Assembly (NCBI GenBank): GCA_023052935.1
Contig: CM041297.1
Coordinates: forward strand, 87,105,021 to 87,169,020
Source: Piezodorus guildinii
Taxonomy: Eukaryota > Arthropoda > Insecta > Hemiptera > Pentatomidae
Direction of reading: 5' to 3'
DNA: 64,000 nt
This document shows, one piece after another, positions 54,735-64,000 of the stretch. Both the position numbers and the translations under genes were made by a program. A model generated the notes under the pieces. The model worked only from the letters and a program-made list of their open reading frames with translations, was not told where the DNA came from and ran no database searches. How positions within the stretch are numbered: the first letter of the stretch is position 1; each line of letters opens with the position of its first letter.

Positions 54735-55045
54735 AAAAGGGAGTAGCGTGTCCTAGTGGATATGGCACAAGTCTTCAGGTCCTGGGTTCGAATCCCGGCT
54801 ACGACACAATATTATTTATTCTGTTAATTCAGCCGGGGGGCGACCCTAGGGTATGGAGACACTCCTGGGGCAGACCCAGCCTCTTTAAAGCGAGTACCCA
54901 AAATTGGGGAAAAACCTAGCGACTGAGTTTGATCTCGGACTAATCACCTTATTGCACAGACGTTGGCCTAGAAACAGAACGAATCTCTTTATGTACTGAG
55001 CCCAAGACCCCCTACAATGGGTTGTAGTGGTCCAGAATTTTTTTT
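54735..55045 (+). mobile_element. tRNA-derived SINE, family S1 (best-preserved head)
   Basis: A-box-like 'gtgtcctagtggatatgg' and B box 'gggttcgaatcccggct' give a tRNA-like head. The body matches the 22.69 kb copy: 'tttattctgttaattcag', 'ggcgaccctagggtatggag', 'aagcgagtacccaaaattgg' and 'caagaccccctaca'. A T-run follows at 55039. Likely the youngest S1 copy in the window. Confidence 0.82.
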
Positions 55046-55290
55046 TTTTTATTTGTTCTTCAGATTCTGGAATGTTCAATTTGTATATATCTCTTTCTAT
55101 TATCTAAAATCTAATGCTAATAATTCTATTCATTTTTATTTCATTCTTATAATTATTTTGATTGAATTCGTTCCTGTTTAGATTGTTTTTATTGCAATAA
55201 TATCAAGATAGGAAAATTCAGCACCAAAATATTAAGCATTAGTTTATTTGTTTCTCTTAATAATGATTTAAGCATTTATAGTTTTCCTAG

Positions 55291-55292
<2 letters not shown>

Positions 55293-55341
<49 letters not shown>

Positions 55342-55378
55342 CTCTCTCCTCTCTCTCTCTCACTCTCTCCCTCTCTCT
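55293..55378. repeat. (CT)n microsatellite
   Basis: About 86 bases of CT with a few interruptions. Confidence 0.97.
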
Positions 55379-56035
55379 TAAATATTTTAATTTATTTTAA
55401 ACATATCCAATTATGTATTTTAAATTAGTAGTTACGAGATGATCTACGCAAGGAATTCCAAAATATGAGAAAAAGTTGAGAAATATCTTCATATTTACCG
55501 GATAAAATTTTAACGAGCAAAAATTTAAATTGCCGAAGGTCTATGCTAATTTCTTTTCTAAGTGGGTGTGAAATATAAGTATAGAAATGATTTGTTCCGA
55601 TGGCCGTCGGAAGATTGAGAGCCAGAGTCATAAATAACTGAAATGGTGGCCAGAAGTTTCCTCTGGAAATTCAGAATTACCTTTCATGAATAGTTAACGC
55701 ATTCCTTAATTTCCATAAGTCCATAAAACATTTTAATACGTTGTGAATCACTCGCCATCGGTTGGAAATGGTCCAAGTCGTATTCGGAATAAAAATGAAA
55801 ATTTTCGGAAAGATTTATTCCAGGGTAACAGCGGTATCAGATGTCACCTTCTTGATTATAAAATTACATTTTAAGAATTTTCGGCATTAAATTGGACATA
55901 TCGCATAGTATAGCAACACCTTAAATTAATATCTTATTTTGAAAATATTTAATAATACAATTCACCTTACATTGTGCGAAAATCATTGTGTAAGTTTGTA
56001 TCATCCGTCAAGAAGATTGTTTTATAGCACCTTAT
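55379..56035. other. Gene-free AT-rich stretch
   Basis: No feature recognised. Confidence 0.5.
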
Positions 56036-56039
56036 CTTG

Positions 56040-56720
56040 AGACCTTTTATAAATTTTTTACAGTCTGAAAGGGCTTAAATGTCAATATTCTAACATTTCT
56101 TCCTAAAAAGTACCTTTAATTTTGTAGATTCGAAAAAATTAAACATGTCACATTTTTAGCCTTGGTATAAAACGGGTAAATATGTAAGTTGAACGAATTT
56201 CATATCCAACTAAAGGAGAAGGCAACAAAAATATTATTTTTATTTTTTTTAAACAGTAATATAGATGTAAATACACCGTTATAAAGCTATATATTTCAGA
56301 AAAAATATAAAATATTAACTTGACTACAGCTTTGTAAACCTGGTAAATATATAAGTTAAACGAATTTCATATCCAACTAAAGGAGAAGACAGCAAAAATA
56401 TTACATAAGGCAATTATTATTATTTTTTTTTTTAAGAGTAATATAGATATACCGTATGAAAGCTATAGATTTTAGAAAAAATATAAAATATTAACTTGAC
56501 AAAGCTGTAAAAGATAATTGAGATGAATAAAAAACAGATAAAACTTAATTATTGCTTTAGATTATGATAAAATAGATTATTTAATGAAACACATGTTTCT
56601 ATCGAAACTAAATCTAATTTATTAACCTTTTTTTTATCTTTAACATTATAGAAACGTTCTAAAATTTATTTTACCAAGAGATCGTTCAAAACAGAATTAA
56701 AAAAAAAAAAAAAAAATTAA
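56040..56720 (-). repeat. Family A interspersed repeat, copy 10, with internal duplication
   Basis: Reverse copy: 'cagtctgaaagggcttaaat', 'gattcgaaaaaattaaacat', then a block of about 160 bases duplicated in tandem (56180-56335 and 56345-56510; both with 'gaatttcatatccaactaaa' and 'aatataaaatattaacttga'), and 'catgtttctatcgaaactaa'. It stops before the outer end block. Confidence 0.75.
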
Positions 56721-56779
56721 TACTAAAAAAAAATTTAATATTAAAGTAGTAGAGGTGGTAATGCTTAAAGAATAGCAGA

Positions 56780-57300
56780 CAATAACAGAGAATCATTTCC
56801 AATGCTCTGCATTGGCCGAAACACTAACTCTACCTGAGATGGCCGTACAGCCATTGTAATGAATGGTCACAAATTTGACTCAATATAGTTAGGTACAGGC
56901 GCCTCTCACTGACGGATGACTGCCGATATGTTGCCGATGTATCGACACCGCTGAGAAGACAGATTATCGATATTTGTCCCTATCGAATTGATGGACTATC
57001 GCTTCCCCGACCTCCCGCCAGCTGATAAACAAGCTCCCATCACTCACTCTCTCAACCCTTCAACTGATTCCAATTTGACGATAAGGGCGGGGCTATTGTT
57101 TTTGAGGGAGTCATTGTCACCACCAGGACCAAGATAAAGAACTCGAGGAACCTTTGTAACCCCCTCGAAGCGCCTTGAATTCTTCGCCTTAATTAAAACT
57201 GAGGACGGCCTCGGAGAGTGTCAGGAAGTTGGAGGATCCCGTGAACCTGATAGTATTATTGCTCCTGGTGCCTACAGCCTAAAAGTCCTTCCTACTGATA
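56780..57300. promoter_or_regulatory. Candidate conserved non-coding island
   Basis: About 500 bases of balanced composition including 'gataagggcggggctattg' and 'aagcgccttgaattcttcgc', bordered by AT-rich DNA. No open frame of note. Confidence 0.3.
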
Positions 57301-57889
57301 TGAAGGGTTCGAAAGCTGTGAAGCATTTAAGATGCTCTAATACAAAGTTGTATTGTGACTTCATGTCATAAAGACACAAAAGGTGTATTTGATTCTTTGT
57401 ATAGGTCAAATATCAGAGTCGATATTTCATTAAAATTTTCCAGAAGAATCTATTTTGCATCATATAAATAAATGCGAAAAGGAATATTTCTTACATAAAT
57501 GACATTATATTATTTTAACTGTTAAGCAAAAGAATGGACATTTTAATCGAAATTACAAAAACGTCTACGATTTTAGGCAATAATTTTGTGCGGAACTGGG
57601 ATTTTGAATATTTTTTATTTTTACAGAATCCCATAGTTCTATCCGTTATACCAATGAACGCCCTTTATGTTCGGTATGTAAATCAAGGGCTTGTAAATAA
57701 GGAGCGTTTTTCAAGTAACTCATACATCACAATGAGTGACCTTAAATGTAATAAAGAGATACAAGCATAAAATAAATGTATTATTACTTTAAGTTGAACC
57801 AACTTCTTAGGGGAAAAAACTATCCAGATGGATGTTTAATTCGATATGCCTAAAATCTTCATTCAAAGTAAATTGTTTAACAGCGACCA
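57301..57889. other. Gene-free AT-rich stretch
   Basis: A 78-codon plus frame (57534-57770) has no recognisable family. Confidence 0.5.
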
Positions 57890-58300
57890 GTAAGAAAGGT
57901 AATGTAAGCATCGAGCTGCAGAAAAAAAAAGGTCGAGTAAGACCAATCACCTGGAGACCTGGAGGGAGAAGGAATGGAAAGAGAACACGCTGAGGAAGGA
58001 GAGGGGGAGGCGGTAGCAAGTGGGGAAGGGTGCACTACCGGATTTGCATACAAGACGTTTAATGGTTGGCCAGGAAGGCACCATCTTGAGCAGTGGAGGG
58101 GGAAAGAGCCAACCAATGGGCTCCCGTCTCCAGTGCAACTCTAATTGCATTGATTTATCATCCCATTGTAGGGTCGTGACTAGTTCACTTCTTCTAAGGA
58201 CGTCATTGAAGAATGCGACTCGCTGGCTTCTGCTACCGATACTTCATACCTCTTGTAGGTACTCTTCTCTACTGCGTCTCGTGTGCTGGATGAAATGATA
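57890..58300. promoter_or_regulatory. Candidate conserved non-coding island with Hox/Exd-like and octamer-like sites
   Basis: GC-richer block with 'ggatttgcatac' (octamer-like ATTTGCAT, about 58040), two CCAAT words and 'taattgcattgatttatca' (TGATTTAT, 58151-58158, an Exd/Hox composite-type site). Several overlapping frames on both strands look non-coding. Confidence 0.35.
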
Positions 58301-59279
58301 TTGGACTAGAACGATGGAATATGTATGATAAATACAAACTACAAACAAATGCATTATATATCATAAATTATTAAGTGGACCTAATCTAATTACGAATAGT
58401 ACAGAAATCGTTCGTGTACTATTATTGATAAATTCGTACGAAAGGTAGAAAATAAATAGTAACATACAACAATAATTCATTGCTACAAAACATACTTCAA
58501 GGCATTATATGTTGACACTAAATGCTCAAGTAATTAATTTGAATCACATTAGTTATTACATAGAGTTCGACTAAACATTAGAGAAATTCAAGTAGTCAGG
58601 ACAACATTACATTCTCGATGCTGGAAATATTGTCAGAATATTTGTTTTTTGAGATTGTATTGATATTTTTATTTGTTATATATATATTTCACTAATACAA
58701 AAGTGAATGCTAACTGTAAGAGTTAAGCAGCTATAACAAAATCCATGCAATATACTATTATGACATTATAATAATTATAGTTTTAGTGAAAAACAATAGC
58801 AAGAGTATTATATTCAATCGAAGAAGAAATCAAGTGATAATATATCAGTTGAAATTATTAATTCAATATTCCATTATAATTATGTGGGATTACAGACGGA
58901 AAGGTTTGTATTAGTTTTAGGAAATTTGAAACATAACACTAAACATTTTTTAACATTTAAATACAAAACGATTACTCTCAGAATATATCCTTTTATTAAT
59001 TATATTGGAATTATTGCAACTTTTCAAGAGATAAAGGATTACGAATTAAAATAGTTATCACAAAAATTTTATTATTATGTTAAATCGATCTTTACCAAAG
59101 AGGGGAAACGTACGGTTGATCTGGACTTAGGCCAAACGAAATATAAACTGTATATTTCACTTTAAGTCTATTACTAAACTACAATTCATCTTCAATTTTT
59201 TCTGGTATGCCTAACGCCAAAGTCTACTATTTATCATTGTAACACCATAAAGCCTTTCTTCCTACTTCAGAAATAGCAC
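58301..59279. other. Gene-free AT-rich stretch
   Basis: No feature recognised. Confidence 0.5.
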
Positions 59280-59480
59280 AATCACCGCAAAATACTTAGC
59301 GGCCGAGACATAAGGCGAAACGGATCAAGGCAGCTGCTCCAAGAGACCACCTGACGAATCCTAGTTCCTGTCCGGTCGAATCCCCATTGTAGTCGGTTAT
59401 CATAATGATCTGGCAACGAGGCACAAAGATAAATTAGCTACCTCCAAAAAGATCTACTGCTCTCTGCCAATCTCTCTGCT
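59280..59480. promoter_or_regulatory. Candidate conserved non-coding island
   Basis: GC-richer block around 'tagcggccgagacataaggc' with AT-rich borders. No open frame. Confidence 0.25.
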
Positions 59481-60139
59481 TCGCCAACATTTATTTTTAG
59501 GATCTTTATAATAAACATATAAGTTGGTATCCCCTTCCAGAAAGAATGTCAAAAGACAACTTCCTTTAATGATAGTATGGTGAAAGGTTATGTTTCTGAG
59601 ACACTACTGGACATCGAAGACGAGAACATTAGAATGAGCTGGAAGGATACCTCCCGCAAGGTAGGAGAAACATTTTAGTGACGTCATCTTTAGTGATAGT
59701 TTTCTACTGAAGTAGTAGATCTCAGACTCTATGTTGGATGGTTGGAAGATGATATCAATTAGTTCAGATGTTCAGGAAGGTGAAATGAAAAGTTTTATTG
59801 CATTACTAACTACGTCCGACGATTGTTATTCGCGTAGTAGTGATCTGTTCGTTGTGTAGAAATGAATCTACACCCGAAAGGTCTTACGGTTAGAAGTAAT
59901 GAATGGATGTGTTTATTTGCTAAAATTTAATGTATTTTTAGCAATAAAATAACAATGTACTACGTGTATTGCTAAAATCAAGTTAAATAGTAAATAAATT
60001 TACAGTTGTTAATGATAAGAACTAAATAAAAATTGTCAAGTAATGTTCTATAAGGAACCTAACGTTTATAAATTTCAACTTTAAACAAATAATACCTATC
60101 ATAAGAAAGGTGTTATCAGGAACTGAGTATATGAGCCAC
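59481..60139. other. Gene-free stretch
   Basis: No feature recognised. Confidence 0.5.
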
Positions 60140-60490
60140 CCTAGAAAAGGCTGACATGGAGGGATGTAGAAAAAGCTGCCGAAAAGTGAAACACCTGTGC
60201 CAGGAGTAGGATATTTATGGAGGCTGGACTAATGAGCAGCACAGATAGCCAGACCATAAATTCCCCCCTCCCCACCACAACCCTTTCTGGGGAATTAATG
60301 CGCTTGAGACTTCTAATGAGGCCCCGCGAGAGGAATCCTATATAGTCTTTTTATATTGACACTGCAAGGTGGGCCCTATCTGATATATACCCGGGGGTAC
60401 CTCATTGTTCTGGGTGCTGTGTTCAGTCCCCTGTTGTACTTACTGTATCCGCGGCCCTGGCCCTCGAGCCGCGCTTATAAGGGTACAAGC
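60140..60490. promoter_or_regulatory. Candidate conserved non-coding island
   Basis: Balanced to GC-rich sequence ('gaggccccgcgagaggaatc', 'cctggccctcgagccgcgct') without open frame. Confidence 0.28.
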
Positions 60491-61339
60491 GGGGTTTGAC
60501 ATTGAATGCATTTAACTTAAAGCGAAATCCATGTTCGTATATAAACAGGTCAACCTTCAAAGAAAGAACGGATGGAGAAAAAACGAGTAAAATAAATTTG
60601 TGAAGGATTTCGCCGAAGTGAATAACAATTGATTTCAAGAATGTTTTTCGATTCATTTTCAATTTACGAATAAAAACTTCAACATCACGCTTGAACTTCA
60701 AATCTTACGATTATTTTTAAACATCATGATGAATTTCAGTGACATTACCGGGAATGAAAGAATTCCTTGTTTTCCTCCGGCAATACGAGCCGCGAGAATG
60801 ATTCGTGTAAAAGGCGAGAAACTATGTCAAATTATGACGACTTAGAGACTTAAGTTATTACAGACGTCCCTGACTGCTTTTTTTTGTTTTGTTTTTTTAT
60901 ATCCAGTTCGCGTCTGGAAGGAGATGGTCTAAACTACTTACAGGACATAACTTTGTCACATGCAAGTCAATTAACTTTACAACAAATACATAATCTGAAA
61001 ACTTGTATGAGGATTCTAAGTTAGATATTTGATGTTCAACAGGGACAAGCGGGATATTACTAAAGGAAACATGAAAATTCAAACTTTGATTCTTATAACT
61101 TTTATTTTATAATATTTTAATTCTTTATTAATATTTTCGTGATTAATAACATTAATATGTTTCATGATTATTTCTATTTAATAACTAGATGATGTAGGTA
61201 GCCTTTTTTTTTATTTTTAAGTAAGAATTTTCAGAAATACAAATACATCATACAAAATGTTAATAATGCGTGATAATAATGGGAATAAAACAGAAAGGAA
61301 TATTCCCATTTTCGGATAATGATGAATGAATGGAAATCT
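60491..61339. other. Gene-free AT-rich stretch
   Basis: A 92-codon minus frame (60423-60701) is without family signature. Nothing else recognised. Confidence 0.5.
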
Positions 61340-61690
61340 ACCTGAGGGCCATGTGTAAACTCGAGTAGGACTGTGTATGAGTGAGGTAGGGGCAGCTCAT
61401 CACTCAGCTGGGGCTAATTGATAAATTATGACGGATTGGCTGCCATTTTTACACAACGAGATCTGGCGGGAATAAATCTGCGCGGGGGAGGGAAATATGT
61501 TTGTCGCTGATGTTGGAGCGGGCGTCCATCAGGGTGATATAGTGCCTAATGCCCGCTCTCTTCTACTCTATCAGTCAGCCGGACGCCATTTTGTTAATAT
61601 TGTTCTTGCTTTATGGCATTCGCATCGATCCATGTCGGGTCACGTGGCGGTGCATTGCCGCAATATTGATGTACTCTGACTTATTGCCCG
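61340..61690. promoter_or_regulatory. Candidate conserved non-coding island with Hox/Exd-like site
   Basis: Contains 'ctaattgataaattatgac' (TGATAAAT at 61419-61426) beside 'ggattggctgcca' (inverted CCAAT) and a GC-rich 'ctgcgcgggggaggg'. No trustworthy coding frame. Confidence 0.32.
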
Positions 61691-61921
61691 AAACAAAACT
61701 AAATGAGACTTCTGATAAACTGTTAATTCAATTTGACACGTTTCTGCTCAAAACGTAAGGCTAATGTGGAGTCAATATGTTTACTATAGTTTTTCTTCTT
61801 GAGCTATTACATAATATTTCTTAAACATATTTAAAGGAATTTTCAGTCGGATGAACTAAATAAAATAAATCATGAATTTTACCAATATCTCATTCTTACT
61901 CGAAATTCAAGAGGAATCAGT

Positions 61922-62320
61922 TCATGTTATGTGTCTTTCTATTCCGTAGCAGGTTACAACCACATACAGAGGGAATTGACGAACAAACAAGAGGGGACAC
62001 TTCCGAATCCTCTCCATACAGCACTGAGCTAGGAGGTCACGACAATAAACGCACCTCACGTTCAGATCCAAGTTCAATCCGACCATTGTATTCGACGGCG
62101 AAGGTAGCCACGTACCGTTTCGTCCTGGAGTGTCACCAACCGTTAAAGGCACCTGACACAAGGTCGACCGGTCAGGAACACTATGAAACGAAACCGGTGT
62201 AAAACAGGAACCGAAAAAAAAAAAAAAAAAAAAAAAAGAACGACTCTCTAAGAGCGTGGAATTGCTCAGTGAGTTTTTTTCAAGATGGCGACAATAAAGC
62301 TCGGCCAATGAAAAAATCGT
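61922..62320. other. Opposed long frames, likely non-coding
   Basis: Minus frame of 128 codons and plus frame of 92 codons overlap and include an A-run (62216-62237). Neither shows a family motif, and both are probably by-products of composition. Confidence 0.4.
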
Positions 62321-62329
62321 GTTTTAGTT

Positions 62330-62640
62330 TAAACGTGAAATGACTGGGTGATGTACGTGCCGGCGATTTTAGCGCGGTAATTGGCGATGTACCCCTCTCC
62401 CCTTCCACACCTGACGCCGGGAATCACGTAGCCGCAAACGTGACGGACTCCCGGGCCCGCGAATACTCCGCCCAATTAGAGCTCGGCTCGGAGCCCACCT
62501 GTTGATCTCGCGGGAAAACGAGGAAAAACCCGCGAGACACGTAGATCACGGGACACGTGTTACGTGGTCTTTGTCGACTCATCTCGGCAGGGCACTAGAT
62601 GCAGCCATGGATCACCTCTAGAAACCTCCATCCGTCAAAG
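62330..62640. promoter_or_regulatory. CpG-rich island with E-boxes and a perfect 8-bp inverted repeat
   Basis: The most GC-rich and CpG-rich block in the window. It has CACGTG (about 62554), CACCTG boxes and CCAAT-like words, and 'ctcgcggg' / 'cccgcgag' (62507-62514 and 62529-62536) around a 14-base A-rich loop. On the teashirt strand this could be part of a promoter or enhancer; no start site can be fixed. Confidence 0.38.
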
Positions 62641-63199
62641 ATATCACAGGTCACAATACTCTTAGTTGATTGATCCTGCTTCTAAACCCTTCGATCATTT
62701 ATAGCAGTGATTCCCAACAAGAAATTTTAGCTGCCCCTTAATCCAACATTCATTAAAATGGAAGGATCCCCTAAATCCTAAACATATAATAAAATAAAAT
62801 ATATTTTCAGTGGCTTATTACGAAAAAAAGAACCATTCTTTTAGGCGTTTATTTTAATCTGCAAAATATTTAATTACTAAAATTTATTCAAATACATAAA
62901 TCATATATGTTTCATTATCTTATGCGAAGTTACACCTTTTCTTAAAGCTCATTATTTTCGAAATGTTATAAAATGAGCATTTTTAAGGTTGTCATTGTGA
63001 AGTAGCATACAACTGTCAGTGACCATTTGTAATTATATCACTTAGAATGTAGAATTTGTCCGTGTGGAGATTTGTAACTCTTACGTTTATGTAATTCAAA
63101 ATAATCATCCAATTGACCAACCGCTAACCCCTGGTGGTCCACGGACTACTTGTTGGGATCCACTGCTCTATATCAAAGAATAACTACCACCATATCAAG
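62641..63199. other. Gene-free AT-rich stretch
   Basis: No feature recognised. Confidence 0.5.
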
Positions 63200-63560
63200 G
63201 TCTTTAAACCTATTTATTGACAAATAGCCGGCTAATGAACCCGATAAATGAGTTAAACATCGAAGCAGCAGGAAACAACCAGTCCAGGAGTCCTGTTTTC
63301 TACAAATAAATTAGTTACATGTGATCGGCGACAGACACCCGGTTTCTTGCTTTATAATTATTATTGAAAGGACTGTATCTCGCTTGAAGCAGATGATGGA
63401 CGCCACAACCAATCGGCATTAATTGCAGTTGAATCGTAAATCATGAAGGGACCAAGAAGAGAACTAGTTAGAAGAATCTGAAAAGACTCAATCGCGTGAC
63501 AGAGGGCGACTGATGATTTCTTCTCGTATCCTACCAAGAGGGGGGAAAAAAAAGATGAAA
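63200..63560. promoter_or_regulatory. Candidate conserved non-coding island with AbdB/Exd-type site
   Basis: Balanced composition. The minus strand holds TGATTTACGA (63434-63443), the consensus type bound by Exd with posterior Hox proteins. CCAAT and TAATT words are nearby. No open frame. Confidence 0.33.
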
Positions 63561-64000
63561 AGATTCAACTTAATTTGAAACAAATTCAACTTAATAAATG
63601 GCTTTGCTGAAAGCTTTAGACAAGGATTTAGTATGTCAAGTTGCTGAGGGGGAAAAAATATTCGTAATTACACAATGATAAAAAAAGATTTAGCATATAT
63701 CATGCATGGCATACATATGAATTTGCATATTATTATCAGTAACCTAAATAAAATTTATAAATATGAAGTACTTCACTTTTTTTTTTTTTGTTGTCTAGCA
63801 ATTAATCACGTTACTTGTTCCATTTATATTCCTCTTCAGTAAGAATAACTATTTATTTGTATAACGTCTACATACTAGAGCTGATAGGTTTCGTTTTTTC
63901 TATCAGATTACATCATCTTGTTTCATCATCATGATCTGAGAGCTTTATAACATTTCGTCTAATAATTAAAAGATGATTTCTTGAAATGCATTTAATAAAT
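63561..64000. other. Gene-free AT-rich stretch
   Basis: No feature recognised; a T-run lies at 63778-63789. Confidence 0.5.

Noticed and set aside
54750..54810. Functional tRNA gene
   Set aside because: A and B boxes are good, but the body continues as SINE S1 and no clean cloverleaf or terminator supports a tRNA gene.
61922..62308. 128-codon minus frame as a gene
   Set aside because: No motif, contains a Phe run from an A-tract, and is opposed by another frame.
42950..64000. The basic start-peptide exon usual for the family
   Set aside because: I looked for the 'MPRRKQ' type start on the minus strand by eye and found no convincing match, so no start exon is claimed.

Overview
The window is animal nuclear DNA, very AT-rich, with spliced genes, U2-type introns, microsatellites and many degenerate retroelements and DNA transposons. 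The one host gene is a teashirt/tiptop-family zinc-finger gene, so the source is an arthropod, most likely an insect. The mobile-element mix (Jockey-like and R2-like LINEs, Penelope-like elements, mariner, tRNA-derived SINEs) fits but does not fix an order. No bacterial-type gene or operon is present.

Layout. From 1 to about 36.6 kb is a gene-free repeat landscape. It holds about ten diverged copies of a non-coding repeat (family A, 0.7-1.05 kb when long), 3' ends of several Jockey-like LINEs (5.2-6.4, 10.4-11.0 and 12.1-12.4 kb), a LINE C-terminus at 15.9-16.9 kb, an R2-like fragment at 18.0-18.6 kb and another LINE tail at 24.8-25.2 kb. It also holds an internally deleted mariner with intact ends (28197-29094), a Penelope-like element in head-to-head inverted copies (29.18-31.74 kb) encoding a GIY-YIG domain, a locally duplicated repeat B (31.75-32.97 kb), and at least three SINE-like families. 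Five short motifs resembling the hammerhead-like motif of Penelope-like elements share an exact 17-nt hairpin geometry.

From about 36.8 to 43 kb is the teashirt/tiptop gene on the minus strand: terminal coding exon 38718-41862, a 954-bp intron, and an upstream coding exon 42817-42949 that joins in phase. Inside the intron there is a phase-compatible candidate alternative first exon (42283-42320). The usual family N-terminal exon was not found and probably lies beyond 64 kb on the minus-strand side, so 43-64 kb would be intron or upstream regulatory DNA.

A near-intact Jockey-like retrotransposon (43319-48331), with both ORFs open, an A-rich tail and a 14-bp target-site duplication, sits just upstream of the teashirt exon in the opposite orientation. 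From 48.3 to 64 kb there is no recognisable gene, only isolated GC-richer islands in AT-rich DNA. The same pattern recurs across the left half. I read these as candidate cis-regulatory elements of the developmental gene; this is inference from composition and a few motifs, not proof.
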